From contig OW203989.1 of assembly GCA_934047225.1 (NCBI GenBank), positions 18,141,977-18,205,976 of the forward strand: DNA of 64,000 nt. The letters are read 5' to 3'. The position numbers and the translations under genes are program-made. Shown piece by piece: positions 13,030 through 26,600 of the stretch (position 1 is its first letter; each line of letters starts with the position of its first letter). The notes under the pieces are model-generated. The model was not told the origin of the DNA and did not search any database. It was given only the letters and a program-made list of their open reading frames with translations. This DNA comes from Ypsolopha sequella. Lineage: Eukaryota; Arthropoda; Insecta; Lepidoptera; Ypsolophidae.

Positions 13030-13130
13030 TAAAACGCGGGTTTACCGAGTGTAGACTGTGACTTGCATTTCACAGTTCACACTCGGGAACACCTCTGACA
13101 CCCCGTCGGGGATTTATGTCGTGACGATAT
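13030..13130 (+). repeat. SINE 3'-body fragment
   Basis: ccgagtgtagactgtgacttgcatttcacagttcacactcggg...cgtcggggatttatgtcgtgacg matches the body shared by the SINE copies; the tRNA head is missing. Confidence 0.6.
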
Positions 13131-15024
13131 ATGTATATTTTTTATATGTGAACAATTTTCATTGATGTTACTGAACAATGTTTTGCTTTGAATTGATTTT
13201 CTATAACACGCCATTGCAGGAAGCAATTTCATAGTGCAATAAAAATTGTTACCATATCTTTTTAAAATTGCTGGAGTGACAATCATGTACAGTTGCCTGT
13301 AGGTTGAGCTACCTATTTACGGATTTAACTGTTATTACAGCGAAACATAAACTGCGGGTGCAACAGTGTTATGCAGTCGACCATATGGCAAATAGCTATC
13401 TATATAAACATCGGAAAGTTTTATGCATTGTTTTTAGACGCACCATAGCAAAACATATATACACTTGTATGTATTTACAAATTATTTTTATTATAATAAA
13501 TATTTTTAATCATAATGATATATCCCCATTGCTTTTATTTAATAACTGTATCTAAACTTGGCTTTGTTTTTGAAAATGAAAACAACATAGTCGAAAGGGT
13601 CACTGCAACACGAAATGATTTTGTATGTTATATTATCAAAACTGCTCCGTAATGTAAAAACAAATTTTCTTACTTCTCATTTGCTGCTTCAATAATTTAA
13701 ACTTATGTGTGATCCCCGTTATAATAGTAGGCAAACAAACGCATTTATGTGCCTAAAAGATGTCGCGCGTCGTAGCAGTTGTATAAAGCGAGAAAATTCG
13801 TAGCGTTTGCTACGCCGCCGTAGCAATTTTGCCAGCAGTGAAAGTGAATGACTTTGTTCGGGCCAGTACCATGAATTTATAGGCCTCGATACTCGCTATA
13901 AGCGACTGCGTAAAATATTTGTTTGAGAAATTGTACAACGCCTCTAATTTACGAGAATAACGAGAATATTTTACGCGGTAACTTATGTGTATCGAGATTC
14001 GAGACCCAAACTCATTAGCATCAACTCGATAAAAACACTTGTACTGTTCCAGAATATCACTATATTTATAACCGATTTCGCCTCCCGGCATCATCAAGGA
14101 ACAACAAACAGGAAACTATTAAATATACGGAATAAATACGTTACATTGCAGATGGTAAATAACAATTTCGAAAAGAAGGTAGTGAAAATCATATGTGAGT
14201 CGTTGTTGAGTGTTGAGTCGCAGAAAATTTACCATTAAAATAGGGAAAATTAAAGTCGTGTGAAATTGGAAATTAATGTCTAAAACTGATTAAGCCTACA
14301 GAAAGGCGCGAAGGTAGTGGTCACCTCTCCCTCTCTGGTATTGGTGGTCCACTATTAATTTATAACTTAAACTCATATATATATATACGGAATGTAGTAC
14401 ACATGTAAATTCTGAGACTATGAATAAACAATGTCCACTAGTTGCTATTTCAAAAGAATGGTAATGTAATGATTATTTAAAAAACAGATATTTCTAAGTT
14501 TTTCTATTACATTTAGTAATATGTACAACTAACTTTTGCTTACACCTATACATATATACTAAAACAATCAATATTAATTATCATAATACTGTACAGTTGT
14601 TAAAGACGACTATGTATCTCAATTTAGAATTATAACAAAAGTAGAAAAAGCTTAATTATTTGGGGGTATTTATCATTCGAACATTGTATTTGTTTCTCTA
14701 ATGGTTTGGTCTCATACAAACTTTCTTAGAAACATTACACAGTTATGCTATTCGTCTATTTTATTTTTGTTTAAATCAAGCGATTTATCAGATCTTTCAG
14801 CTATAACAAATTCTTAAACAAATGGTAATACAAACTATTGTACTCATAATACTTCTCTTGTACAAACGCTCAATGAAACAGTTGAAAGATAAACTTTGAA
14901 AGATAGAACAGTTCATTTGATTTGAATTGAATAACTGGGTTTATAGAGCGGTTATTTACTATTTATAAGTAATGCTGCATGGTATGACAAATAAAATACA
15001 TTCAAAATAAACAGATACAAAATG
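13131..15024. other. No gene seen
   Basis: Short chance ORFs only; tctgtcgcgcgtcgtagc and acgccgccgtagcaattt at 13768-13830 are isolated GC-rich scraps. Confidence 0.5.
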
Positions 15025-15170
15025 GTGTCGATTCGGTGTGACACAACTTAACTTATTTGACAGGACTAACCTTATTATAAGCGTCCTGTCTTTTTCTTAT
15101 CGATAACGAAAGAAAAAGACGGAACGCTTGAATTAAGTAAAATGTGATCGTTTTACACCGAATTGACACA
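15025..15170. repeat. Inverted-repeat element
   Basis: tgtcgattcggtgtgacac...cgtcctgtctttttctt pairs with gaaagaaaaagacggaacg...acaccgaattgacaca, with short loops. Confidence 0.7.
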
Positions 15171-15193
15171 AATAAAGATTGTTTTTTATGATA

Positions 15194-15337
15194 GATAGTC
15201 TTTTAATCAAATGTTATGCCCACATCTTGTGCAACCACATGAAATGGCGAACGTTGTCACTATTTGATAGTCTTTTAATCAAATGTTATGCCCACATCTT
15301 GTGCAACCACATGAAATGGCGAACGTTGTCACTATTT
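15194..15337 (+). repeat. Exact 72-bp tandem duplication
   Basis: gatagtcttttaatcaaatg...gaacgttgtcactattt occurs twice head to tail (15194-15265, 15266-15337) with no difference seen. A recent duplication or an assembly artefact. Confidence 0.92.
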
Positions 15338-15526
15338 TTGAGACATGTTAAAAAACAGCAGTTATTAGATAGAAATCCCAAAGAAAATTTTCAAAGTGAG
15401 TTGTAGAAAGAGGATTTTTTTTACAATTTGCACTTAATGATAAATAATAATACAAGAAATTACTCAAAGACAAATTTATTTATAACGGACCCATAATATA
15501 ATTTATTTTCATTTATTTGACTTAAG

Positions 15527-15896
15527 GCGGATGGTCCAAGGCAATTTTCATATAAAATTGTGGGAACCAATAACGATGGCAGAAGAATTATAATTTCGTT
15601 TTGTTCCCTTTTCCTACAAGTTCGATGAATTTTACAACAACAAACAGTCTATTTTTCCTACAAAAAAATTTTTTGACAATCTAATTTTTCTATTTAAAAC
15701 TTTTTTAATCCAATGTATGGAAGTTTTAAATAGCAAAATTAGATTGTAAAAACATTTTTTTGTGAAAAGTCTGATTATTGGCGAGTATAAAATTAATTGA
15801 ACGTGTATGAAGAAGTAACAGAACGAAATTATAATAATTCTATTGTCGTTACTGGTTCTCACAAGTTTGTATAAAATTGTCTTTGACCATCCACCT
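15527..15896. repeat. Palindromic MITE, 370 bp
   Basis: Left ggcggatggtccaaggcaatttt...gaaccaataacgatgg...ttataatttcgtt and right gaacgaaattataa...cgttactggttctc...gaccatccacc are inverted, with an inner pair (gacaatctaatttttctattt / aaatagcaaaattagattgt). Nearly the whole length can fold. Confidence 0.8.
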
Positions 15897-16637
15897 TTAG
15901 AGCTCGACAATGCTAAACTTCAGTTTTGCATTGGATTCAGTCCCTTTCATGTAAAATAAATAAATAAATGATAAAAATAAGAAAAAAATATTTTTATTAA
16001 TTACACCACATAATTTCAATCTTCTTCTAATGATATTACTTTTAAAAAGCATGAAATTTCACAAAAAAATCTATTCAGCTTCTATATTTCAAAACCGATT
16101 GAAATGAAACCAATACACCCAGATACATACTAAAAAATACCGTATATTAGCCGCTATTTCAAAATAACGGTAATTTTGCGTGCGCGGTATTTTACTAGAG
16201 CAGGATAGACAGTTAAAAAACAAAATCATTAGAGTACGACTGAATTTTAGCGTAGTGGAGCCCTTTAAATTAAACATCTATCCAGTTTCTCAGTGCACTT
16301 GCATTTTGAACGACTTCCGCTTCCAAAACAATATGTCGCAACGATACTCTTCGAGCTACTTCTGTATTTACTCACAAACTACTTTTTTTTTTCATTATGT
16401 TTAATACTTTGTTTCATCTATTAATTCTTTATCGTCAGTTTATCAACATAAATGGAGCACATAGTAACTACAGATAAAAGTCCGTTTTTAGTTGTTAAAT
16501 GTCACCTTTTTCAACTTGGAAACAAGCAAAACTGTATTTTTTGCAAAAACATAGATATCTCGACTTGTGTGACACGTGGTATTACTGTTTCTGTATGGCT
16601 GTGTAGCTCTTTACTGCTTTAATTTTTCTTCAAACGC

Positions 16638-16799
16638 CTAGTGATTCCCAGCGGAACCTGCAGGAGCAGGACATTCTCGCATCACCTGCTTGGTGGTGCC
16701 AGTCACTTTCTCGTTCAGCTCCTCAGCCCAGCGTTGGGCTGTACGGTCAACGGTGGACGAGTGAGTTAGGCATTGCACACCACCGTACTCGCACGCCAT
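16638..16799 (-). CDS. GT92 last exon with stop codon
   Basis: Acceptor ttattacag leads into 53 codons and a TAG. It encodes [30 protein letters not shown] and a short Cys/Pro-containing tail. It continues LLHHYR of the preceding exon into the usual GT92 C-terminal C-x(n)-C / VDRTA / W region. The Met at its first codon is an internal residue, not a start. Confidence 0.82.
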   Translation of the reverse strand: MACEYGGVQCLTHSSTVDRTAQRWAEELNEKVTGTTKQVMRECPAPAGSAGNH

Positions 16800-17424
16800 C
16801 TGTAATAAGAAAAACACAATATTGCTTTTTAGGGTCATGTAGTACCTAAAAGGTACAAAAGGAACCTTTATGGTGAGACTCCATTTTCCGTTCGTCCATC
16901 CGTATGTCACAGCCTCATAACTTGAGCACCGTTAATGATAAAGACTAGAATTTTTTCACAAAAATATAATCAATCTGCAAAATTAAAAAAAAAAATTGAA
17001 ATCGTTTACAATATTTCCAATACAAGAGTGAGAAAAAAATAATGAAAACTCCTAAAAATAAGTATGGGTATAAAATTATAAATATTAAAAATCCTTAACT
17101 ATATTTACTGGCACTGATTTCGAAAAATCTTTAATAAATAAGAAAAAGATCATAGTAATATGTGTTCACGTAAAGATTACAGGAAAAATATGGCGGTTGA
17201 GAAATTCATGAAAACAAAATGACAAAAATAAAATGTTCATCGACAGTATGGAACCCTAGGTACGCGAGTCTATCTCGCACATGACCGGTTTTTACAAAGC
17301 ATAGGAAAAATACGGTCATACTGGTCAAAACCTGCGAATACTCCATTCATGTAATACCGTAGAGCTATATAAGCCAAGCTTTTGAAAGAAATAACATGAA
17401 ATTAGAAATAATTATCGTCGTCAC

Positions 17425-17510
<86 letters not shown>

Positions 17511-17602
17511 GCATCATCATCATCATCATCCTCATCATCATCATCATCTTCTTCATCATCATCATTATCATCGTCGTCGTCGTCGGCATCATCATTACAA
17601 TT

Positions 17603-17691
<89 letters not shown>

Positions 17692-20600
17692 TAGCATCAT
17701 CATCATCATCATCATCATTATCATCATCATCATCATCGTCATCATACTGAAAAACTAATTTCATTACCCGGTAATGATGGAGCAGCCCCCTGTCGGCTGG
17801 CACTCCCACTGCCATGGCTCCCGGCACCATCTCCCACAAGAAGTGGTTCCCAAGTTCGATGGCGTCTCGAGGCCGCACCGCATACTTGCTGCGGTTCTTC
17901 AGTGCATGCGGCGAAGACCAACGACGAGTCTTTTTGGACGTTACTAGAGGAAACGCTGCGTCTTTGTCGTCCTGGACAAACAATATATTTTTCAATGCAT
18001 GTGCTCGTAAAGGCCCACTTTTTGTGCATCAAAACCGAACAAAAAGTCGATTATTTTGCCCTAGGGCTTTATTATTATTATTTTTTTTAATTTATTTACA
18101 ATGGTTGGCTAACCTGCAGACTTTCCTGTGTACCATAGATGTTATATTTTTTTTTACACTGTTTAACGGCTCTGGATACAGTCTTTTTGAGCCAATTATA
18201 ATTTAAAGTTCACAAGATTATATTTGTTTTCATTTCCTCACACTATGCATTGAAAAACGTAGTATGATACACGGGCGTAAAAGCAATAAACTCGTGTTTT
18301 AAATCGTCCTCGTAATTTATTCCTTTGCGCCCTTGTAGCATAAACTACTATTAAGAGCACACCAAATCCATAATATTGCAATCCAAGTTTTTAAGCGAAG
18401 TTGAATTTACCGAATTACATTATAAAATTACCTTACAAACGTGCCGGGTGCGATAACGAAAAAAGTGGTGAGACCAGAGAACATATTAATAACTAAATTT
18501 TAAGTCATATAGGATGAGTTTGTGTTTTTCTTCAACCTAAAATTAGTATCTCAAAATAGAGGAACTTCTCTAGGTCCTTTCTATAGAATATTATGTGGAA
18601 CTCGGCAAGTTTTCACAGCTATAGTTTCAACGGATACATCATGCAAATAATTGACTATGAAAACTTGTAGAGTTCTACACATACACGGAAAAAAAAGGTT
18701 TTGTGGTTTTTTTAGGTCAAAAGTTTCCTATGTCTTGGATATGTTTTTTACTGCGAAGACGTTATTGTTTTGCACAGAATTTGTGAGATTTAAAACAAAA
18801 TAATGAGGTTCTTAATTCTAGAACTCATTCTTTCTTTCACGCAAAACATTTTTTATTAAACGAAAATAAAACGTAGTTTTGTCGAAGAAAAAAATTCTGT
18901 TTTATACGAAGAAAGAACTAGTCTTCTGCACAAATTCGTTTCTTACTACGAATTAAACTGGTTTTCAGGCAAGATAATATTGGTTTCCTTGCCCAAAGGG
19001 ATAGCCGCTTTCGTTCAAGAAAATATATCCTTCGCTGTATACGAGTATAAGTACTTTACCTGATTAAATTTGTAGTTCTAACAGACAAAAACTAAACAGA
19101 CAAAGTAGTTGTAGTCTGTGCTCCTAGAGGTGCTGGCGTCGAATTTCTACATGGTGTTAAGATTTTTTTTGGCACAATTGCTACCGCTCGGTAACCTTGC
19201 CAACTATCCGAGATAGCGGACACCGTGATCATGAAGGCTGTTCCCCCAGGGCGAAACCCTTCCGTTTATGCTTCCATTGCAATGCGGTTGGGTGTTGACC
19301 CTTGCATCATTTTCACATAAACATGCATTTTTCACCAAAACAATATTTTCTGTGAGATTCGAATTGTTTGAGTTAAGAAAGCCAGTTTCTTGGTTGAATA
19401 TAATATAATTTTAGTAAGAAAGTAATATTGAAATCACATTCTTGTTTTAAAATGCTCAATGCTGTTATTCAAATTGAGGTGCTGTAACACCAAAACAATA
19501 TGTTCTTGCTAGAAAATATGAACACTCCTGTGAGATTCAAATTGTTTGACTCAATAAAGCCAGTTTATTGTTTGAATAAAACATTATTTTAATCAGAAAT
19601 GAATATTTCTTTTTACATGAAGAAACATTTGTTCCTTCTAAATAAATATTTTCAAGCACATGATGATTTCCAATCAAGAAAATATAATTGAGTGCATATA
19701 TGAAACTATATTTCTTTGAATCAAAGAAATTTCTTTGATACAAAGAATTCTTTTTTTACCGTGTAGAAAGGACCCTAACAAACTTTATTTTAAAACAAGT
19801 AAAAAAACGTTGTATATTGCCGCAGTTATGACTTAAGGAACCTCCATGGAACTTGGCACCCAATTTGAACTCCTGCATTGCCTCTGTACCTAACGTGGCC
19901 CTTTTTTCACATTTATGTTATTGGTGAGATATCATTGATTCCTGTAAAGTTGTATTTAAATACTAAGCCTAAAAGGCGCTCACCACACATCACGTTGAGA
20001 CGTAATAATCCTCGGTGAAACGCAGGTGTACCAAATGTGGACTGTGACTTGCATATCACAGTTCACACTCGGAACGCCTCTGGCACGCCCTCGGGGATTT
20101 AAGTCGTGACGGTTTCTTTTTTCTATTTACCATTTTTTATTATGAATGATTAGGGTACCTACCTAAAATGTTTGTGGAAAGTTTCAGCTCAATCAGTTTA
20201 GAAGTAGGTATGTACCTATAGGTACCTTTATCTAATTATATAAATAGTGCTTTTCTATTAACTATTTCTTATTATTTATATAAAAACGGCTCACCTCAGT
20301 ACGTGTTATGATCGGGAAAGCCGACCAGTTTCAGCAGATTTAGACTGCCTTCATCTGGGGCCGTTTTTATATAAATCATGAATTATCCTCAAGTCTCATT
20401 TAATTCTTTATTTCTTATTATTAAAAATTAAGCACCTGAAACATTTGTGCAAAGTTTCAGCCTGATCCGTTCAGTAGTGGTCCCGTTTGATGGCGGTCAG
20501 ATATATCTGACCAACTTAACTTGGCACCTTCGATCTATTAAACTCCATATATCCAAGCGTCTTATTAAGTTTGCAAGTTATAACTTCAACAATAATTAAA

Positions 20601-23600
20601 CATAAGCAATTTTCTGAATTTTTCCTATGTATACGCTCAATGATCTATCTTTATATTATAGAAACATATTTATGCTGAGTCACCGTCCTTTTTAACAGTG
20701 CCATACAACTTTACGTTTAAGAACATTGATACTACTTGTCTATAATGGTGTGTTAAATAAATGTATTTTAATTTAATTTTTATTGTTATGTTTAATATTG
20801 AGTTTTATGTAAGTGCTTTAGGTTTTATTTGAGTGACTGAGTCAGTCAGTGATAAAAATAGCAATTTTTAATTTTCTTGTTAAGAAATAAAAAATTGAAA
20901 AGCATTTTGGTATGTGCCATTTGACGCCAATAATTCAGTATTAGTAAGGTTTATAAAGCAAAAGTTTGAAATTGCATACAGGATTAGTCATAATCTTTTC
21001 AAAAGCAACTTAAAATGCGGTTTTAACTTTGTTTGGACCAGATCATGACTAATTGTGCATTAAATTTCAAACTCATGCTTTAAAAACCTCACTTATACTG
21101 AATTATTGGCGTCAATCGCAACATACCAAAAGGTTTTTTTTAATATTGACACCTAAACAAGAAAAACAAAGTTAAGTTATGCACTATGCCTTGACCGACT
21201 GACGTTTAACCTTAAATTATATTATTCATATGTGTTACTTTCTATGGCATATGTAATGCGCCGACTTCTAAATAGATAATATGTTTCAGGAAGAAAGAAG
21301 TCGACAAAAGCGTTATCTCAGTACCATCGGTTAGTGTTATAATTATTTTTAAAATTTTATTTAATGTCTGCTGTTAAATTTTAAGTCTGTTACTATTTTT
21401 TTGTAAAAAGTTTATTGTTTAAAAGATTTCTGTGAGCGATAAAAGTCATAAGTCCGAATGAAATTATTTGTTTTCAGGCTAAGCGATTGTGACTCACTCA
21501 TCCATCACCTCGTGCATGACTAATGTAATGAGTTTAATGAATTGACTATACGAGTCATAAAGGGTCAAGTGTGAACTTATACTGTAACTCTTTGTTTACC
21601 TTTTAGCTCAATTCGAAACGATTACAGTTATACGACAAAAATAAATGAAATTCTTGTACCTCCCACCGTAGATAAAAGAAGGCGTTTCTAAACAGCAACG
21701 CAGCTGGCGCCTTCGATGGCGGATGATATGAAGCTCGCACTGATGACAGCAATGCCACCAGCGTCCGCTCCCGCCTTGGTAGAGCTAGTTCATCCACGTC
21801 GATGACGAGCAGCCAACCAGCTGTCGCCATTGACCGGTAGAGACAATCGTTGAATGCTGCAAACTGGCCCTCAGTTCTGAAACGATTACAGAACGATTCC
21901 CGGTGGATTATAATGTCTATTTCTACATAAAAATACATCTTTTTAGCTCAGAACCACAACTCCGGTGATCCAACAAAGATATTTATAGTCCAAAAACCCG
22001 CCGTTAAACTAGCTATCTCATGAGATACCTCTTTGAGCTTATAGGTCGTTAACCGACACTTAGTTACATAAAACATCAGGTCTTCCATAGATTATCCTGC
22101 CCAATCAATATGCAAATACAATTTTTTGCGTTAAATTTTTGGACCCAAACTAGCTCATAAAATACAATATCCGATCAGGAGTGATGGCAGCAGTTAACCA
22201 TTTATTAGCTATGCAAAAAAAGTATGCCACGTCTTTCCTTGCTGGAAGTCCGTGGCATACCCCTTTGAATGTGCTTTGCGATACCATCAAACTATCTGAT
22301 CGAATACTCCACTAAGACCAGCGTTATATGGTAGCTTAGTTAGATACTTCAGTTAACAAATTAACAAGTATTCCAGTCATATTATAAAAACTGCCGTGAG
22401 CTGATAAACTAAATTATTATTACATGCTTCTTTAACAATCATGTGATTGTTGTTGACCGGTTCTCGATGGATCGAGCAACTCTAGGACAGTGACCAATGA
22501 CCTCCTCTATATCGACGACGTAGCCGACGACGCTGAGCGCACGAGTCGCGCACGTAGTTCGCCAATCTGCGGTTGCCAGGGCCCGTTTGACAACGACGGT
22601 GAACGCCGCGTCCTTGTCCTTAAGGGCCTTACTATTGCAAATGGGTACTTTCTAAAGCCTACTCCTCGTTTACGGCCAAACCAAAAATAATGAAAAAATG
22701 TATTATGAATAATCAGCTCTTAGACAACATATGCAACATTTTTCTATTTCATACCACCAAAACTTCTACATGAAAAAATGTATTAATTAAATGGTGTTTT
22801 TTGGCTTGAATTTCCTACTGCTCCTAAGTGGCTTGGCCGATTGAATTCAGTTATGCTTTGATAAATAAATAAACTTGATAGCTATAAACATAACATGGGA
22901 TAATTCAATCGAACAATCACGTCCATGTGAAAAGTATAATTTTCTCCTATTTTGCTCTTTCAAGGACTATGCCACTATGCATTGCGCGCTGACAAATATC
23001 GAGCTGCTAATTTGGCGACGGTAATCGCCTTAAGAACGACACTCGCCTTGATAATGCCAAAATTGTATCAGTGAAACGGTTGGAATATAGTAACAACAAT
23101 CACATGACTTGACGTGAATGTTAAAGCCACATGTAATAATAATTTACTTTAGTTATCAATTTTCCGAAACTTGGTGTTTTTGGACACTTTGGATTTCTCC
23201 ACCTTGTGTCGGTTTTTATGGCGTATTTTTCCAACTGATCTCCTTTTATTTGTTTTTTTATGAATACTCCGCAGTATTTTAACCTCTTCTTTAAAAATAC
23301 CGAGCGATCAAAGAATGTTAAGAAAAAAAAATACAAATTTTTTGCCAAAAGTTCGTCAAGTCACCTTTTGTCTTATATCTTTAAAAAAATGTAAAGGACC
23401 AAGCTGGTACACCATTTCTAAAAATTGTCCATTCAAAATGGTATGGTACACTTATACTAGGTAAAAAAGTTGATATTTCAATCATTATCTCAAATTTGTT
23501 ATTGCTTCTAAAACAACGTATTAAGAGGTTGACACATTGATGTAAAATTATTGTTCTGAGGGTTGACACTATCAAATGGAAAGCATTTTCAATTAATTAG

Positions 23601-26600
23601 TAATTTTAATTGCAAATGGCAACACTGAGCATCTGTCAACTTCAAGGCAATGCAAAGCTGCAAAACTCAAATAACATCTACGCGCTACGTGAAAAAAATA
23701 TCTAGGTAGGAACAAAGGAGGAAGGATAAGCAAACAGTAATTCAGAAATAAACATAAATACAAACAATCAGAAACAAACATAAATACACCATTGTCAAAC
23801 AAATGATTTTGCACTTGGGTCGGGCTGTGGGAAGTTATGGGCCCGACCCGTTTTCGAAATTATCGGTTTTACTCTTCCGCTGTCAAACAAACTCATCTTT
23901 TGTGTAAACAAACGTAAACGCACCGTATAGAACCTGAATCTTAGAGCAACGCGGACCTACGTTGCTCTAAAACCTGAATCTATCATGAAACAAACCTTTG
24001 ATACTTTGGGTCAGGTTGTTGGAAAATTTGCCGTACACAATTTTTTTTTTTAATTGCCCCTAGTGATATTAGTGAAACGATGTTTTCAATTTAAAAAAAA
24101 TGGGCAAATGTGAGTCGGACTCGCGCACAAAGGGCTCCATACCTCCACACAATACGGGTACGGAACCCTAAGAGCTCTATGGTAAATAACAACAATGTAC
24201 ACAATGTTACACAATGTTATTTACCATAGAGTTCTTATTCATAGAGGTGACAAAAACAAGTCGCTAAAATGGTAGCGCCTGGCTAACAATTTGCGGCTCC
24301 CACTGAGTGTGGAACCCTAATTGAAATCTAAATAAGTATTAGTTATGTAATCACCTATTACCATGATTTTTTCATATTTTTCGGTTCTCTCGTTTCGGAG
24401 TTAAGGGGGGAGGACACGATAACGTTAAAAAATGCTACTTTTTCGAGTTTTTTTTTTTTGTATGGGGTCCCTTTTCAGGTTTATAATTTTTTTATTATCA
24501 TTATTTGCCCTGAAAGCAAATCTGTAATAATGTCAACTGGCTACCTATATTGGCTGAAGCTGTAGGCCCCTGTGACAGACTGGCAGACGGACAGACAGCG
24601 GAGGCTTAGTACTAGGCTCCCGTTCCGCACCCTTCGTATTCGGAACACTAAAAACGTGAACATTAGAAATAATAAATGTGAAATATATATAGTGAATAGT
24701 AGAAAAATGATCTACTTAGCCCAGATTGTAATATTTTAAGTGGGTCGGGCCAGGTTTACATACGTGTCTTGTTTTGTTAGTATATTCAAGTACTACTTAC
24801 ATAACCAGCAATCATTATATTAACAAAACATACTTCGACAAATTATGAAGTGTTTGTACTCATTTTTAATCTAGTCAAAAGATCAATAAAATTCATTCCA
24901 TTTAATAATTTCTCATCAGAATGACAGTACAAGTTAATGTTGTGAAGCGGGCTATTGTCTTTTCACAACGGTTTCCTAAAATTTAAAATGCCGAATAATA
25001 ATTCACTTCAAATTGTCCTATCAATAGAAAATATACTAGGTATATTTCGGAATATGTCGATTACAGAAAATCGAAACCTTAAAGTCACATACGCAACTAT
25101 GCTGGCTATACTTATATTTGTTTCATTTGTAATAATTTTACGCCAACTACCAGTTTACTTGTATTCTTCAAACCTTATTCTCATTTTATCTGTCATGATT
25201 ACAATATTGCAAACTGTCTGGAGTTTTGTTAAATCTCAGAAATTTGAATTACTAGTATCTTATTTCCATAAAATGAATTTGCAATATAATGACCAGAAGT
25301 ATTTGCATCGTCTAAAACAATTTCACAGATATCTAATAATTACAATTATTTCTTATTTCATACCACAAATAATGGCTATAGTTGTATATTATATATGTTT
25401 TCGCGATTTTTCCCAAGATTTTACACGGTCTTTCTATGCTTTACTTACCATTGTTTGTACCATCCGTAACGGATTTATATCTATAGTATATTATTGTATT
25501 TTATCGCTTTTTTCCGAACAGTTGAAATTTATAAGACTTGCCATCACAGATACATTTTCAGCCAAAAAAGAGAACGATTCTGATCAGATGTTTAACAATG
25601 CAGACTACATCATAACAGAAGAAACATTTTCTGTAACAGCAAGTTGCACAAACGCCAGTATGTGTTCTGAACTAATAAATGCAGTTTTTGCATTGCCAGT
25701 GAGTATGCTCATTTTTGACAGGGAACCCTGTCTTTTTACTATGGTGTGTATCAGAGCTGTCACATGGACCAAATATAAGCCCTAAGTTGGTCCGTTCAAA
25801 TAGGACTCGGACCTGGTCCGATGGACTTTTATGGTGAGCCCTATGGTGAGTCCAGCGGACCGAACGGACTAGCCCTATTTCGGTAAAAAGCCGGTCCGGT
25901 CCGAGTTGGTCCGAAACAGTCCGTTAGATTACTTCAATAGAGTTATGCAATAAATGCTGTGCTACAATTGATAAATAGTCGAAAAAATTTCGTGTGTTTT
26001 ATTGAATAATATTGAAATACCTGAAAACTTCGATTAAGAGGATGGCATACCCTAGCAACTTTTTTTTATTACCCGTCCAGCACAATAAGTCTAATGGCAA
26101 AGACCTTATTTGCTTTTCATAGAAGCGATTATATGTGACCGAAGGACTGGAAGCTACTTTGGCCAAATAATTAGTTTGGCCATTCAACGTGGCAACGCCG
26201 CCAGCCTTTTGGGCACCCTTCCTAACGACGGCAGTGATCTGGCCAGCATTTTCTATTTATTGTAATTATATGTTGGAAAAAAAATTGTTTTGGCCATACC
26301 TTCGGAACGGAAGGTGGTACATCCCTAGGGGTCGGACCATAGGGTGCCAAAAAAAGTTTTTTTTTTTATGTCAAAACTTTAACCGCCCGTATCTCCTAGA
26401 CGGCTTGAGTTAGACCCATGTTGATGGGTGTCTAAGAAAAGGGCTCGCCGAGATCTAGCCCCCCCCCCCCCCCCAGTGTCAAAACTTTAACGGCCCGTAT
26501 CTCCCAAACGGCTGAAGCTAGACCCATGTTCATGGTACTCTAAGAAAAGGGCTCGACGAGCTCTAATTGAAAATGAAAAAAAAAAGTCGAAAAAAAAAAA

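Noticed and set aside
17365..17995. Long poly-Met, poly-Ile and poly-Asp frames
   Set aside because: They are translations of the ATC microsatellite; only 17768-17971 on the minus strand is exon.
17814..18206. Plus-strand 130-codon ORF
   Set aside because: It is the antisense of the GT92 exon fused to repeat family A.
24955..24987. Upstream extension of GR exon 1 starting at TTG
   Set aside because: TTG is not a normal start in an animal gene; an in-frame stop at 24943 and an ATG at 24988 set the start.
25699..25785. Continuation of the GR frame past the donor
   Set aside because: A consensus donor (gtgagtat) lies at 25699 and the frame runs into the transposon target duplication.
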